DNA from: Amorphophallus konjac
Taxonomy: Eukaryota > Streptophyta > Magnoliopsida > Alismatales > Araceae
Direction: 5' to 3'
DNA length: 64,000 nucleotides
NCBI GenBank assembly: GCA_022559845.1
Contig: CM040117.1
Coordinates: 82,410,559 to 82,474,558, forward strand
The notes beneath the pieces were generated by a model. It ran no database searches. It saw only the letters and a list, made by a program, of their open reading frames with translations, and had not been told where the DNA came from. Shown here one piece after another: positions 33,282 through 46,039 of the stretch. The first letter of the stretch is position 1, and the number at the start of each line of letters is the position of its first letter. Both the position numbers and the translations under genes were made by a program.

Positions 33282-35350
33282 TCTTCCTCATTACCAATCA
33301 GAATAGTGGGAGTATCATTGCCAAGGAGAATCCTAGCAGGATGGAGAGGGTCAAGTGCAACCTCCCTAACAGACACTCTGGGCAGAGCCTGGAGTCTCAT
33401 AACTTCATTCTGCTGGACTTTGTTAATAAGGGGCCCATTCCCAGTCCAATTATCTTTCCAGAAATCAGTCTCATTCCCTTCACTAATCAGCCATCTAGAA
33501 TTGTTAGAAATGAGATCCTTGGCTTTTTGAAAAACACCAATAGACATGCCAGCTGGGAAGGGCTTTAAGTAGTCTAACAAATTGGTTTTAATGAATCTAT
33601 GTCGGGCATACCGAGACCAAAGTGAATCACCATGTATAATAATCCAAAGCCTCTTAGCAGCAAGAGCAACTTGAAAGAGACTAAGATCTCTTATACCAAG
33701 ACCTCCTTGCTGATGGGGTTTTTGTATGCAGTGCCAAGCAACCCAATGGCGACGCCTTAAATTTTCTGTACCCTGCCAGAAAAAGTTTGCACATAATCTA
33801 TCAATAGAAGTGATGATAGACTTGGGAATGGCACAAGCTGATGCTAAGTAAATTGGGATACTGCAAAGAACAGAATTTATGAGAATGGCTCGGCCGGCCT
33901 GAGAGAGCATTTTAGATTGCCATCCTTCCAGTTTATGCTGAACTTTATCCAGAATGTACTTGAAATCTGAGCATTTATATCTCCCTTTTTTGACTGGGAT
34001 TCCCAAGTAGTTGAAGCCAATAGATTGTATCTTGAATCCCATTAGCATTTGAATGGATTGCTTGAAAGAGAGGGGAGCTTTTCCTGAGACTAATATACTG
34101 CTCTTATTGGCATTCACCTTTTGGCCAGAACTTGATTCGTATTTGGAAATGAACTGCTGAAAAATAATCAAATTCTATTTGCAGGCATTCATGAAGATAA
34201 GGGTATCGTCTGCATATAGCAGATGGGTTATATGAATAGGGTTCCTTGGCCCACCATATTCCTTCAGGGCACCAGACTGAAATAAAGCAGCTAATCCTCG
34301 GCTGAGAACTTCAGAAGCTAATATGAACAGATAGGGAGCCAGAGGGCCACCCTGCCGAATGCCCCTACTGGATTTAAAATACCCCGCCATCACTCCATTA
34401 AAGTTGATAGAGAACCAGCAGTTGTAAAGAATCATTCCTATCAACGAAGTAAATTGGGTGCTAAAGCCAAACTTCCTCAAAACTGCCAGAAGAAAATCCC
34501 ATTCCATTCTGTCATACGCCTTAGCCATATCTAATTTAAAGATGGCATTATGACCCCTGATTTTTCTATCAATGTCTAGGACAAGCTGCCTGGCAAGCGC
34601 TACATTATCAAGAATATTCCTTCCTTTGACAAAATCACCTTGTTCCATCGAAATTAAACTGGGCAGAATGGGGGCCAGGCACTTGGTAATGATGGAGGAG
34701 ATGATCTTGTACGAGAAATTACACAAGCTGATGCGGCGAAAATCATTGAATGATTTTGGCTCCTGCACTTTAGGAATCAAGGCAATTATTGAAGAAGCCA
34801 TACCTCTGGGAATGGGGAATCCCATGAAAAAACTTTGAGTAGCAACAATAACATCATCACCGATAAAATCCCAAGTTGCAGTGTAAAAATCTCCTGAGAA
34901 TCCATCAGGGCCTGGCGAACTTGAACCTTTAAGGTCCCAGACTGCAGCACGAACTTCTTTTGCATCAGGAACATCACAAAGTAAATTATTTTGGTCCATG
35001 GTAATGCATTGAGGGATACACTCCAGAAGATTTATATCAATTGAATGGTCCTCCGTCGAAAAAAGGCTTTTAAAGTACATTTCTGCCTGATTTCGCAGAA
35101 TTTCCTGGTCTTCACACCAACAGTCAGAATCTCCCAATTTTAATCTTTTAATAAAGCTTCTCCTTTGACGAACTTTGGCAACTGAGTGATAGAAATGCCG
35201 TATTTCTATCTCCACTATCTATCCAGTCCATTCGGGACTTCTGATTCCAAAATATTTCCTCTCTGAGTATAGCTTGACGTAATAAGGCATTAGCAGCATT
35301 TAGGCTGCTTCTGTTTGTAATGGATGGGTCCATATCATAGGCCAGCTGTT
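33269..35350 (-). pseudogene. L1 ORF2 reverse transcriptase
   Basis: Non-LTR RT motifs in order: SSSPGPDGFSGDFY, FKLDMAKAYDRMEWDFL, GIRQGGPLAPYLFILASE, the catalytic LLYADDTLIF (YADD, near 34215), then KVNANKSSILVSG and GFNYLGIPVKKG. A frameshift near 35215 separates it from the endonuclease frame, and a TAG at 34175 follows the YADD block. It would perform target-primed reverse transcription. The motifs are intact, the reading frame is not. Confidence 0.9.
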
Positions 35351-35351
35351 T

Positions 35352-36281
35352 CTACTCTACATCAAATTCAGCTAGTTGAACATTTTGAGTAACATTACCG
35401 AAAACTTCTTTATTCCACCTGAGAAGGAAGGCCTTAACAGCCTTAAGCTTAGAGAAAAGTCTAACCATTGCATTAGGGTGGTCCACTTGGCTTTGTCCCC
35501 AAACATTTGAGATTACTTGGAGAAAAGAAGTGTGGGAGCACCACATCTTTTGGAAAATAAATCTGGAGGGACCCAAGGATTGATTTTGAAAGGACATTAG
35601 GAGGGGTGTGTGATCTGAAGGTCCTCTGGGAAGGTGCTTCACTACAATCTGAGGCAAATCTGCTTGACTATGATTGTTTAATAGAACCCTATCCAGCCGA
35701 GCCCGGATATTAGCTGCTCCTGTTCGGTTATTGTTCCAGGTCAAAGCCCCTCCTGAGAAACCAGCATCAAAAAGCCCTGCTGAGCAAGCAAAGGCATTAA
35801 AATCAGCCATGGCAACCAAGGAAGGGGGAGCACCTCCCACCTTTTCCGCAGGTCTCACGATACAGTTAAAATCTCCTCCAACTACCCATGGGACCGAAAC
35901 AGAGGTAGAAAAGGTGAGCAGATCATTGAAAAGATCCAACCTGTGGGCAGCAGTACAGGAAGCATAAACAAAAGTAAAAAAGGCACTGTTATCATCTCCT
36001 TTCTTTTGACCCAAAGTAATATGCTGAGTGGAAGAAGAAATAACTTCCAGCTTATAGCTTTCCTGCCAAAAAACCCAAATTCTGGAATCGTTAATAGAGT
36101 TAACTGCAAACCTTGGCAACTTGATAAACCTGCCTAAAATAGGAGCCTTGCCAGCTACTAACATAGGCTCACAAATTGCAACTAAAGCAACCTTATTAAG
36201 ATGAATTAGCCTTTTTAGACATCTACGGGAGTTAGAGTTCCCCACTCCACTGATATTCCATATAAGAGTAGGACTAATCAT
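35352..36281 (-). pseudogene. L1 ORF2 apurinic-type endonuclease
   Basis: The ATG at 36281 follows the ORF1 stop directly. APE-like endonuclease features: NISGVGNS start, ICEPM (catalytic Glu), VVGGDFNCIV, LDRVLLN, and GPSDHTPLL with the closing Asp-His. This enzyme nicks target DNA. A stop at 35352 interrupts before the RT. Confidence 0.87.
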
Positions 36282-37670
36282 TTAACAGTTCTGTCTGAGA
36301 TCTTCGACCGATCTAGCTCTAGATCGTGTTAGCATCCCTCCTTTTTTAGTAAGACACCCATCAATTTCACCTCTTCCTTTAGCAACAACTTGCATGAGCA
36401 GATTATCCTGTTTAGCCTTATTTGCAATAGAAGTACCCACTTTCAGCAACATTTGTGGGTCGACAATCTTTTCAGCCCCTGAAGATAGAGGATGGGAAAC
36501 TTCATCCGAACCATGTTGCTCATCCCCTTTTAATGAAATGGGTTGATTTTCAGCTAAAGCTTCTTCCTCCGCCCCAGCTGGTAAGTTAAGAGCTGACCAG
36601 TGTTCACTACTATTTTTCTGAATAGCACATCTGTCAACCTGGTGATTACTATTTGTTTGGCCATTATTTTGAACATAAGGCTCTATTTGGTCTGAGAGGA
36701 GCTTCACACCGGCACACCTGAGAAGGCCAGAACTGCATTTGATTGCTACTATATGTTCAGAGGGTGGCAAATCAGTAACAGGTTGGTTCCGAGTCTCAGA
36801 ATCACCTGTAAGGATTTGGCATGAGTCAACCGAGTCCGTTCCTTCTTCTTCATTTACCAACTAGAGAGCAGAAAAACTGTTCTTCTCAGGCAACAATTGT
36901 CGAACAGGTTGAGTGTCCATCTGACGCGGCCTGTAGAGTTCCTTGGGGACCTTTTTAGGAGAACTTTACAAAGTAGGAGGGCAAGCCCTGCTCTTATTAT
37001 TTCTACAGCTGCCTGCATCATGCCCAATTTTATGGCAGTTGGAACAAAGGTGGGGCACTCGGTGGTAATTTATGGCCTGCCAGAATCCATGGCCATCAAG
37101 ATCAATCCATAATCTCTCATTTCGCTGGATCACTAGGTCCATTTCCACACAAGCTAGAGCTTCAGTCGTATCTGTCATAGCGATGGTTCGCTCATGAATG
37201 CGAAGAACTTTTCCAAAATTGCCAGCGATCGACCGCATACAATCTTCATGATAGAGGTTGACCGGAAGAGCAGGGAAACTGATCCAAACAGGAACAATAG
37301 GGGGATCCGAATCAAAGTCGAATTCCAGAGTCCATCGAAAGAACTGGAACAAATAACCCTTTACATATAGGTTCTTTTGCATCAACATCTTCAAGAAATC
37401 TATCTCACTCTCAAACCGAAAAAGGAGATGCCAATGATTTAACCTACTAATGAGGAAATCAGATCGGAAACTTAACCTCTGTTTAAGGCAGCTTTTGAAG
37501 TCTGGAATTGCAGGCCTCCCATAAGAACATCTTGCAACCGCAGCAAAAGGGAGGGATTGTAGAGAAGCCTGCACTTCATTTTTAGAGAAGAAAACTGCGG
37601 GTTCGCCCTGATCTGTGAACCCCGGAGCCTTCACCGGAATGGCAACTCTCTTTACTCTGGAGGACTCAGC
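36282..37670 (-). pseudogene. L1 ORF1: DUF4283-type protein with zinc knuckle
   Basis: The main open part (37634-36966) has the DUF4283-like region (FRSDFLISRLNHWHLLFRFE, FFRWTLEFDFDSDPPIVPVW) and a zinc knuckle CSNCHKIGHDAGSC near 37030. Two in-frame stops (TAA at 36966, TAG near 36862) precede an open, Ser/Glu-rich C-terminal part ending at 36282. ORF1 proteins of plant LINEs bind element RNA. The exact start is uncertain. Confidence 0.82.
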
Positions 37671-37814
37671 GAGTACTTAGGTGAAAGAACAACGGAGATC
37701 AGGTTAGAGAGAGTCCAACGGAGGAACAGAAAACTCTGGGGATGAGGGAGCAGCTAGGTTGGCCGAGGGCGCTACCTCCGATAGCCTTGGAGGATCCCTC
37801 GCCGGTGCCGAGGG

Positions 37815-37829
37815 GGCTTCATGTTGATT
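37815..37829. repeat. Target-site duplication of LINE L1, right copy
   Basis: GGCTTCATGTTGATT, identical to 31927-31941, lies in the S2 second ORF. Confidence 0.93.
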
Positions 37830-38424
37830 ATACTCAAAGTCCCCTTCCACTACCCCATCTTCTGGAATCCTAAAGACTTTATGCAGATAATGCCTATTGA
37901 TCTCAATCTTTGTTCCTTTCACAAGAGTCCAGATTTTAGACTGTTCTGAATCAAATTTCATATTATTGTAAAATTCTTTAACCAGCCTAGGGTAATAAAA
38001 TCTGTGATTTCCCATAAATTTCTTCCATTTCTGAAATTTAATCAAGCCCAATAACTCTGGATATTCAGAAAGCATACTCTGATTGTGAAAGTCCACATAC
38101 TATGGAAAAATGATTTTACCAGTGTCAAGCACCGACTCTGCTTGCATGGAAGGCCTACTTGACTCATCTTGTTCTTCAGAGTCTCTGCGAGTCATTTCTG
38201 CGGCCAATGTCCGTCGCCGCTTTGTTGAAGCTTCAACTGCCTTTTTTTTTCCCTTTGGCAGATTTCTCTTTACTCGAACTGGAAACGGTACCTCGATCAT
38301 GTACCAACTTTAATGTCCTCCCTTTTTAGGGAACATCTACAACTTTCACTAACATAGTGTCCTCCGGCTGCTGCTCCTCCACTGCCTTCCTCTTCCCCTT
38401 GCTCTTGGCGGCCGGAGAAGACAT
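37830..38424 (-). pseudogene. S2 second ORF, N-terminal part
   Basis: ATG 38424 begins a Lys/Ser-rich N-terminus (MSSPAAKSKGKRKAVEEQQ). A TAA near 38328 and a frameshift follow, then a basic stretch (KKKAVEASTKRRRTL). The segment from 38096 reads KKFMGNHRFYYPRLVKEFYNN and LVKGTKIEINRHYLHKVFRIP, resembling the domain often labelled putative plant transposon protein. At 37829 it meets L1; the frame resumes at 31926. The basic N-terminus could be a nuclear localisation signal. Function is unknown. Confidence 0.6.
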
Positions 38425-40602
38425 GATAGCTATGGTGAAGAGTGGAAGATGAAGAGTAGTAGGACGGATAGGAGAAATGTAGAGAAGAAAGTGAAGAACA
38501 AAAGTGGAGCTGACACGATTACGGTTAAGGCGAGGTAGAACAAACGACTGGAGTGCGTCGATGAGGAATGAAACCTCGACCTGGATGATGTAGGTTACAA
38601 AGTGAGGCAGACCTTGGAAAAGGTAGAGTTTATATTTGGATTTCTGCCAACTTTACCAATTTCAAAAATTAGTTCCGAGAATACCCTTCACTTTCAATTA
38701 AAATGCCTTTCTTCACACTCATATGGTTTTCTGCATATGGGATTATATCTTACAACATTATTCTTCTAAAATTAATCCTTTGAAGCAAGATCAATGGAGG
38801 TGAAATAATCTAATGAAAGTACTATGTCCAATCAGAAAAACCACTAGTCTTACTAGTCATTTTCATTAGCCAAAACTAATTTAAATGTCTTATATTGAAC
38901 TTAAAACAGTTTTAGTTTTCTGAAAAAGAGCTCAGAGTCAACCATATTTTCCATTGAGATTTATTTATTTGATTGAGCATTCCAGTCTAACTACACCTTT
39001 TTACTCAAGGAGACATGTTGATCAAACACCAGAATCCCTAGTTACTCAGTGCAGTTTACCTTTATACTTCTAATTTTGAACAGAGATAGCATATATTATC
39101 ATGACATGACCTCTAAATTTCTTTGATACAGACGGCCAGTTTCTCCAAAAGATATGCCATTGCTCTACCTTCTTTTCATTCATTTTTTTTATTTTTCTTA
39201 TGACGTATTCCCTGGTCTTTCAATAGATTTTTTTTTTTAAACAAGACTTAAGAACCATATAAGCATATGATCTACAACCAGATTGACTTATTACTAACAA
39301 CTTTCAGATTTCACGAGATTCTTCTGAATAGTTTCAATTTTTAGAAAGGTTTAAGACCATTGAGAGTACGTTCAAGGACAATTTTGAACAATTAAGATAT
39401 GATATAATTTCCATAAATTGAAAATCATGTTTTTGTAAAGTCCAACAAATTTCTTTTTGGTTCTGGGTGATCTTAGTAACCAACAGTTGATGGTTAGTAA
39501 AGGTGACATATTTCAAATCTTTACTCCCCCTGAGTGAAAGATTCCAATGACAGACTTGTCATAGAACTCAGATAAGAGAATGGGAGATGGATAAGCCAAT
39601 AATGTAAGATTAACCAAGGTAGTAGGATAGAAGACCACATAGAGACAAGGGTAAGACTTAGGACAGATCTGCAATCAACCAAGTACTTAGCCTTATTAGC
39701 TTCTCATCTAGCATCAACCTTCTATATATAACCCAGCAACATCCACCTTTCAGCATGTTCTGAATGTAGTAAGGTCAATGTTTCCGAAAACATTGACTCA
39801 CTATCTTAATCATAACTTGCACTAAACCCAACACAGATCTCAGTAACACCTATGCATCAATCTGATAGCCTATTCAGACATGATATTCAGCTTATTATCA
39901 AAACAGTATTTCAACAATTCAACCAGCAGCACTAGCACATCTCATATTCAAACAATCAGCAACAAATCAATGTATCTGACAAACTCAGCTCAGCTCCCCC
40001 TCACTGTGTACAGTGGTTTCAGCCAAAGACCAATTCTTTTCTTATAGTACACAATTATGCAACTATGAAATGCACATTAAAAATTTACACTACATGCAAT
40101 GTATTGGACCCTTGGTACTTGGCGGAGGTCTAGCCTCTACACATAGCGTGGGTTTCCAGACAGAAAAGATCTGCCCTTCTCCCAACTTACCATTTGATAT
40201 ACCAAGAAGTCATGCAAGAATATGCATCTACTATGAACATGAATGATTAACATAAATGAATTCTATCATGAAAACTCTCATGTAAGTCATGCATGTGGCA
40301 GATTATTAAAGATATGACAGTCAAGACAAGATAGCAACATATATCAACAGTGAATTTAATCTGACCAATCATGCAAGGGACTTATGACACTGTTTAACTA
40401 TACAATCATGCAATTTATCATGATGGTTTGCATGTAACACAAATCAGAAAGATTATCAACTAATCCACAGATGCAACAAACATAAAGATAAAGAAGAATC
40501 ATCTAAATAGTAAGAACAATGAGAAGGGGTTTAACTAACCTTTGTGTGCCTTGATTCCCCTTTTTATTTTCAATCTTCAAGGCACAACTTCTCACTGAAG
40601 GA
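38425..40602 (-). other. S2 region where pol would be expected: non-coding
   Basis: This AT-rich stretch lies between gag and the second ORF. I see no pol remnant in any frame. It holds the GAGTAACTAGGGATTC...GTCTCC block (39005-39053) shared with S1 and S3, and AGGGGGAG motifs near 39523 and 39993. Confidence 0.7.
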
Positions 40603-42475
40603 TTATTTTGCATATCTGGGAACCCAAGAGTTCTTGGGTCCTGCAAAGTTAGTAACACCTCTAATGAGTGTTTTCCAAGATTTCCAAGCATTCTCATTAT
40701 CAAATTTCGCAAGGAAATAATTATTCATAACATGTCCTACCTTCCCACAGTAATAACACTGAACAAATGACTTTGTGTTTTTCTTCAAAGAATATGCATG
40801 AAATTTGTATGGGATGAATGTATTTCTGTTATTTTTACTTTGAAGACTTTCATTTCTTATCAAGTGCCAGCAGTTCTGGATTTCGTGACCAAACTTATTA
40901 CAGCAAAAACATTGGATTCTCGATTTCCATACAACATTATATTCAATATGATTTTTCTTGTTATGTAAATGACAATTTTGAAATGAACACTTCTTACTTT
41001 TGAAATCATTCAGTTTTCTAGAGGCATTCAGATCATCAGTTTTCATAGTATGACAATCATTCATCAAATGTCCTTTCTTATCACAGTAATGACATGAATG
41101 TTTTCTTTTATGAACCTGTGAATGAATAGAAGGCTTATGAACATTTTGCAATGGTGTAGCATTATTCACATTCACTACAAAAGCATCAACATTCTTTTTC
41201 TCTTTTCCTATCTTTTTCAGATTTTTATTTTGGTTTTCAGTTCTTTAAGCAGTGAATTGGAAAACAGGTGGAGCAGAACGAGAAACAAAAGAAGTTTGAG
41301 TTTTATTTCCAAAGTTCTTTTTGTTTACAGCGTTATAGCCCAACCCTTCGTTCTGAAAATTTATTTTAACTCCAAGGATTTTATCAAGATTGTCCTTCCC
41401 TTTAACAAATTTGGACAATGAATTTCTTAGATCATGGATTTTAGATTGCAAAGATGAAACATTGGTTTCATAGTTAACAATCTCTGTTTCACTGAAAATC
41501 ACTTGTTGATATAAATTATCATTCAAGCTCTTGAGGGTATCAACTTCCTGTCTCAATTTTATTTAATAGTTAACTTCATTTTCATTCAAAATAGATTTTT
41601 CCTTTTCAATAGCTAACCATTTTTCTAACAGGACAATATTTAAGACCATGAGTTTTTTATTCTGTTCTTTCAGATAGCCATTTTCTTCCATCAGGGTTTC
41701 TTTAAATTGTTCAACTTCTTTTTTCTTTTCAAGCAAACATTCATTTTCTTCTTTTAAAGACACAATCAAAATTTTCTTCATTTCATCATCAGAATTAAGA
41801 TCTTTAATTAATTTTCATTACATGTAGATTCATTTGAACATGAGTTTTCAGCTTCAAGGAGTTTAATTCTAAGATTATCATTCTTACATTTCAAAGTTTT
41901 CAATTCAGACTTCTCATTGTTAAACTCCTGTAATTTCATTTTAAGTTTGTCAATTTCAACTTTCAGTTCTTCATTTTCAACATGATCAGATTCAGCATAG
42001 TTGACAGATTTAAGTTTCTTTTTCAATGATTTATTTTCTGATTTTAGTTTCTTACGCCTTCAGATAATTCTTCATACATCATCACCAATTCATCAAATGA
42101 AAAATCTTATGATCCGGAGCTTACCTGAGACGCTATCTCATTGTTGTGATTACTTCGGTTGGCCATCAGACATACTCCTTCTTGCTTCCCATTAATAGTA
42201 GTCACTTTGTCCAAGATTTCCTTTCTAGAAGTGCACCTAAGAATGAAAGGAAATATATCAATATTAACTACAGCTTTCAAGATATTAAGATCTGTGATAT
42301 TATCATGGTTCTTCAGTCTGTCCTCATTAGACCACTTGGTCTGATCATGAGCCAATTCATGTGGGCCATTTGATACAAGACTCCATAAATTAGAATTAAT
42401 GGAGTTCATGTAGACACATAGGCCGCCTAGCCAACTGCTAAAGTTAGAACCATCAAAAATCAAGAGAGGAGCCAT
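40603..42475 (-). pseudogene. S2 gag with coiled coil and three zinc knuckles
   Basis: ATG 42475 starts MAPLLIFDGSNFSSWLGG, the DUF4219-like start also seen in S1 and S3. After about 120 residues the usual UBN2 core is absent, and a Lys/Glu-rich coiled coil follows (42026-41245) with frameshifts and stops. Then comes the EGLGYN motif (near 41335) and three knuckles: CHYCDKKGHLMNDC, CFCCNKFGHEIQNC and CYYCGKVGHVMNNY (last Cys lost). It ends GPKNSWVPRYAK at 40603, shortly after the WVP motif that also ends S1 and S3 Gag. It is broken, but the architecture is clear. Confidence 0.8.
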
Positions 42476-42582
42476 TGAAAACACTTATCAAGCAGTTTTA
42501 CAGCAATAAGCAATCGATGAGCAATGCACCAAAATAAGATAGCAGGATCCACTGCAGATCGTTGGATTTGGATAACTAGAGA

Positions 42583-42597
42583 CCCGCTCTGATACCA
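42583..42597 (-). other. S2 primer binding site (initiator Met tRNA)
   Basis: TGGTATCAGAGCGGG on the minus strand, two bases after the 5' LTR end. Confidence 0.9.
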
Positions 42598-42599
42598 AT

Positions 42600-43797
42600 T
42601 GTTGGAATAACGATGGTGCTAGACAGAGATTCAGAGGGGGGGGGGTGAATGAATTCCCTTTTTAAAAATTGCAGAATTGATGTTCTCTTCAAATGATTTT
42701 AGCAGAATCAAACTAGAATGACTCTAAGCAGATTTGCTAACTAGCTTAAAATCAATCAACTATGATGACCTTCAGATAGATGGTAGTATGATAAACTTCA
42801 GATAGACAGTGTTCGAATGATTTCACTAATTATATATAAGCTGAGTAATAATGAAATACTATCTACCAAATACAAGGCGATTGGCGTGACCAAACCTTCC
42901 TGCTATAGCCTTTGATATACTTGGTATAGAAGTACCTTTAGCTCACTCAGATGATAGTTAGATGAAATCAGATGCTCGCTGTTAAAAGTCACATAGAACG
43001 GGCCTAATCAAACATCTACCGTGAATCTATGACAGAATGATAAGCACAGAAATCACAGGATGCATAAGGATTTTAGGTGGTTCGGTTTTCACCTACATCC
43101 ACCCCACACTCAGACCTGAGTGTGGCTTACTGCTGCCTAACAACTTGAACTGCTGAGCATCATAGCTTGCTTACAGCTGAGCATCACAGCTTCCTTTTGC
43201 TGCGCACCACAGCTTATGTCTGCTGCACCCCACAACTTGCGTCTGTTGCGGCCCACAGCTTGCGTCTGCTACGCCCCACAGCTTACGTTCACTGAGCGTT
43301 ACATCTTGGCTATCCGAGGAACACTTCCCCGTCGCTAAGCATCACAGCTTGCTCTGTTGGCTAATAGCTTGAAAAGGATAACAAGAAAAACAAACGAACA
43401 ATCACAGCACCAGAAAGTTGGAAAGGAAAAACTAAAAAATATAGCTCACGCAGGAGCAGAATTAGTTTTGGATCTGATCCAAGAACTGATAAGAATATAG
43501 ATCTTCAAGCGTAATTTCTCTCTCTATTCTTTCTTTGCACACTCTTTTTTTCTTCTCAGACTTTTTCTACTCTCACGATACTATGTTTTTCTCTTCTCTG
43601 GAGTTCTCTCTACAACTCTCTCTTCTTCTTCTCTTTTCACAATGGCTCTCTTTCTAAAATTCTTTTTGGATCACTTCACATGCTCTCGCTTAACCTTGCT
43701 CAAAAACTTCGTGATCATCACTCTCAAACGATGGAGGTCTTCTATTTACAGGTCTTCTAAAAATCTGTGGTCCCCATAGAGTTGTCAGTTTGGCGCT
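42600..43797 (-). repeat. S2 5' LTR, truncated
   Basis: Matches the 27070-28193 part of the other LTR, then stops abruptly at GTTTGGCGC where repeat C begins. The U3 part with its array is absent. It contains the hairpin block (43104-43125) and 43140-43370 repeats. Confidence 0.88.
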
Positions 43798-45284
43798 GTG
43801 GGAATGAGATTTTTTATCAAAATATATTTTATCATTGATTTATTTATTAATGGTTTATTGGCGTAGGGCGTGCCAGTCACTGAGAGACAAATTTATTATG
43901 CGCACCGTCTGACTAACTAGACGATTATAGGTGATCGTGTCGGGACCCAAAACCCGCCATACCATAAAGGTTACGACGTTAATTACATCTCTCCAGAAGA
44001 GAGAAAACCATTAATTAATCGCCAAAATAAAGAGGCCATGGGGCCCGTAGAATATGTAAAAGATGTAATTACATGCAAGCACACAATATGATAGTATTTA
44101 TTTATTAGGCCGGCTGCCGGTACAGGGCGGAGAACTTAGGTCCGATGACCATCATCACTCATAGTGAAAGCCTCCGGCCGGGCGTAACTCGACTTTTCGC
44201 TAATCACCATTCGATATACCGGAGAGTCAGATCATGTAGGCATGCAAGGTGGTAATATTTAGTTTTAATGTTTGTTGTTTTATTGGTCATTTATTTGTAA
44301 ATTTAGGACATACTTTGGCAATCCCTGTTACTCGCAGGACTGTCGATTAGTCGTTACCTTTTTATTTTGAGGCTGCACATAGCATTACGGTTCATACATA
44401 TGGGCCCATGAGGTGGGCCGAGTATGACCGTATTCGGGCAGACTCGTGTATCATCGGGACAATGTATGCTAGGGTATGGCAAATTTGATATTTAAAAATT
44501 AAGGGGATGTTGTTAAAAGCCGGTCGAGATGAATTGAATTCAACGGCTTATCGACCCAGGACAAGGTCATGCCGTGGCCATAATGGGATTAATCCTGAGG
44601 TGCAGACACGACCTGTCAGGGGGTCATCAATATTCCCATGCCCGGGGTCTAGAGGAGGTGAGAGCTCCGGAGTGGACACGGTCATATTCATTATTTTTTA
44701 TTTATTTATTTGTTATTATTCTTAAATGCATGAATACAGTTTAGTTATTATTTACTTATTTCTTTTATTTTATTTTATTATTATTTTTATTGGATGCATG
44801 CATTTTTTTATTCCCTTTAATGATATTTATTTGGCCATTATTTGTTTATTATATATATTTTATCTCTTACCTTTTTTATTTTTTCATTTTTTACCTTTTT
44901 CTCTTTTTATTAGTCAATGCATATGAGATGTTACGTATATGTAAACGTAGATGAGAGTGTTTATTTCTTTTCTGTTTTATAATCAAAGATGCAAGGAAGA
45001 GAATATGCATATGTGTATATTGTGTTAATGGGGGTGGGTGTGTTACGTGGGTTTCATGCATGAATGTCTATTTGATTTATGCACCCACGTTATATCCATA
45101 TATACTAACCTACATGTATAGTGAAAAGGAGGGGGTTGGCAGCATATGCATGACAAGTTTATAGTGCTGGCGGTAGGGGCACAGGTTTTACGTGACCTGG
45201 GTGGTTCATGCATGTATTATATATATAAACACACATGTATATATGAGCACGAGTGAAATGGCATGAGATGCATGGTAGAGGCTA

Positions 45285-45500
45285 ATACGGCGCGCAAAGG
45301 TGAAAGAACTGGTTAAAACGGCGTGCACATGAAGGTTAATCCGGTGCACTCCAAAGGGTATAAACGGCGCGCTAAGGCCGCGCCGGTTTAGGGCCCATGG
45401 GGTTGGAATGACTTTTGAGTGTAGGGCTAAAACGGCGCGGGGGGGGGGGGGGGTACCGCGCCGAAAAATGGCGCGCCAATTTAGGGGCGTGCCAGATTAG
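45285..45500 (+). repeat. GGCGCGCC array with a 15-G run
   Basis: Units such as ACGGCGCGCAAAGG and GCCGCGCCGGTTTAG occur, plus CGGCGCG, a run of 15 G (45439-45453), then TACCGCGCCG. The flanks of the run form an inverted repeat. A G-quadruplex is possible. Confidence 0.65.
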
Positions 45501-46039
45501 GGCAGGTTTGGTTGATTTTAGGCTTTATGAGGTGCCAGATGATTTTTGAAACTTTTAAGGTTAATTAGGAGGTTTTAAGAGTTAATTTAGGCCCCAATGT
45601 CCTGCAAACATGCCAAGTCCAGATTTATGCGAGGTTCCTACTTGAGTATAGTTAAAAATAGACTTATAGCTGAAAATTCATCACAATTCAGACTAAGTGT
45701 CCAGTCAAAAATTGGGCAACACCTCCTCATGCCCAGAGGGTTGCGGGGGTGAAGTGGAGACAGTCCCACAGCATCTGGGGTACGCTCCTTAAAGTCGGGA
45801 GTTCCAAACGGTGACTGGCAGACCCAGATGGATGGAAACCCCGAGGACTAGCCTACGAGGGGCACCAATACTCCATGGGTCTTTAATCATAAACCCAAAA
45901 AATACCCAAATAGACGTGGGCCCCGAGGGATAGCTTACGAGGGGTTTCCATGTGTCCTTGAGTTATCCGGATAGGGACACTATTCGCCAAAAGGCGGTTT
46001 AATGATCACTCGGAGAGTGATCGCCTAAAACGGTGTGAG

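Larger units (their letters stand above)
31942..37814 (-). mobile_element. L1: full-length L1-type LINE inserted in S2
   Basis: A 5.9-kb non-LTR retrotransposon on the minus strand, bounded by a 15-bp duplication and ending in a short poly-A (plus-strand T run 31940-31947). ORF1 (RNA-binding type) and ORF2 (endonuclease, RT, RNase H) abut as TAAATG at 36284-36279. It has three frameshifts and several stops, so it is inactive. It cuts the second ORF of S2, so it is younger than S2. Confidence 0.95.
27070..43797 (-). mobile_element. S2: Sirevirus-like element, gag but no pol, with an extra ORF
   Basis: Minus strand: 5' LTR (truncated, 43797-42600), Met-tRNA primer site, gag (42475-40603), non-coding DNA, a second ORF (38424-29881, cut by LINE L1), polypurine tract, 3' LTR (29460-27070). 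I find no protease DSG/DTG box, no integrase, no YxDD RT and no copia RNase H anywhere in S2; the only RT is the LINE's. Primer site, polypurine tract and LTR modules match S1 and S3. It would depend on enzymes supplied in trans. It is older than S1: its LTR copies differ clearly, including in repeat number. Confidence 0.85.

Noticed and set aside
38425..40602. Search for a decayed pol in S2
   Set aside because: No YxDD, D-S/T-G, integrase or RNase H residues found in six frames; AT-rich non-coding sequence instead.
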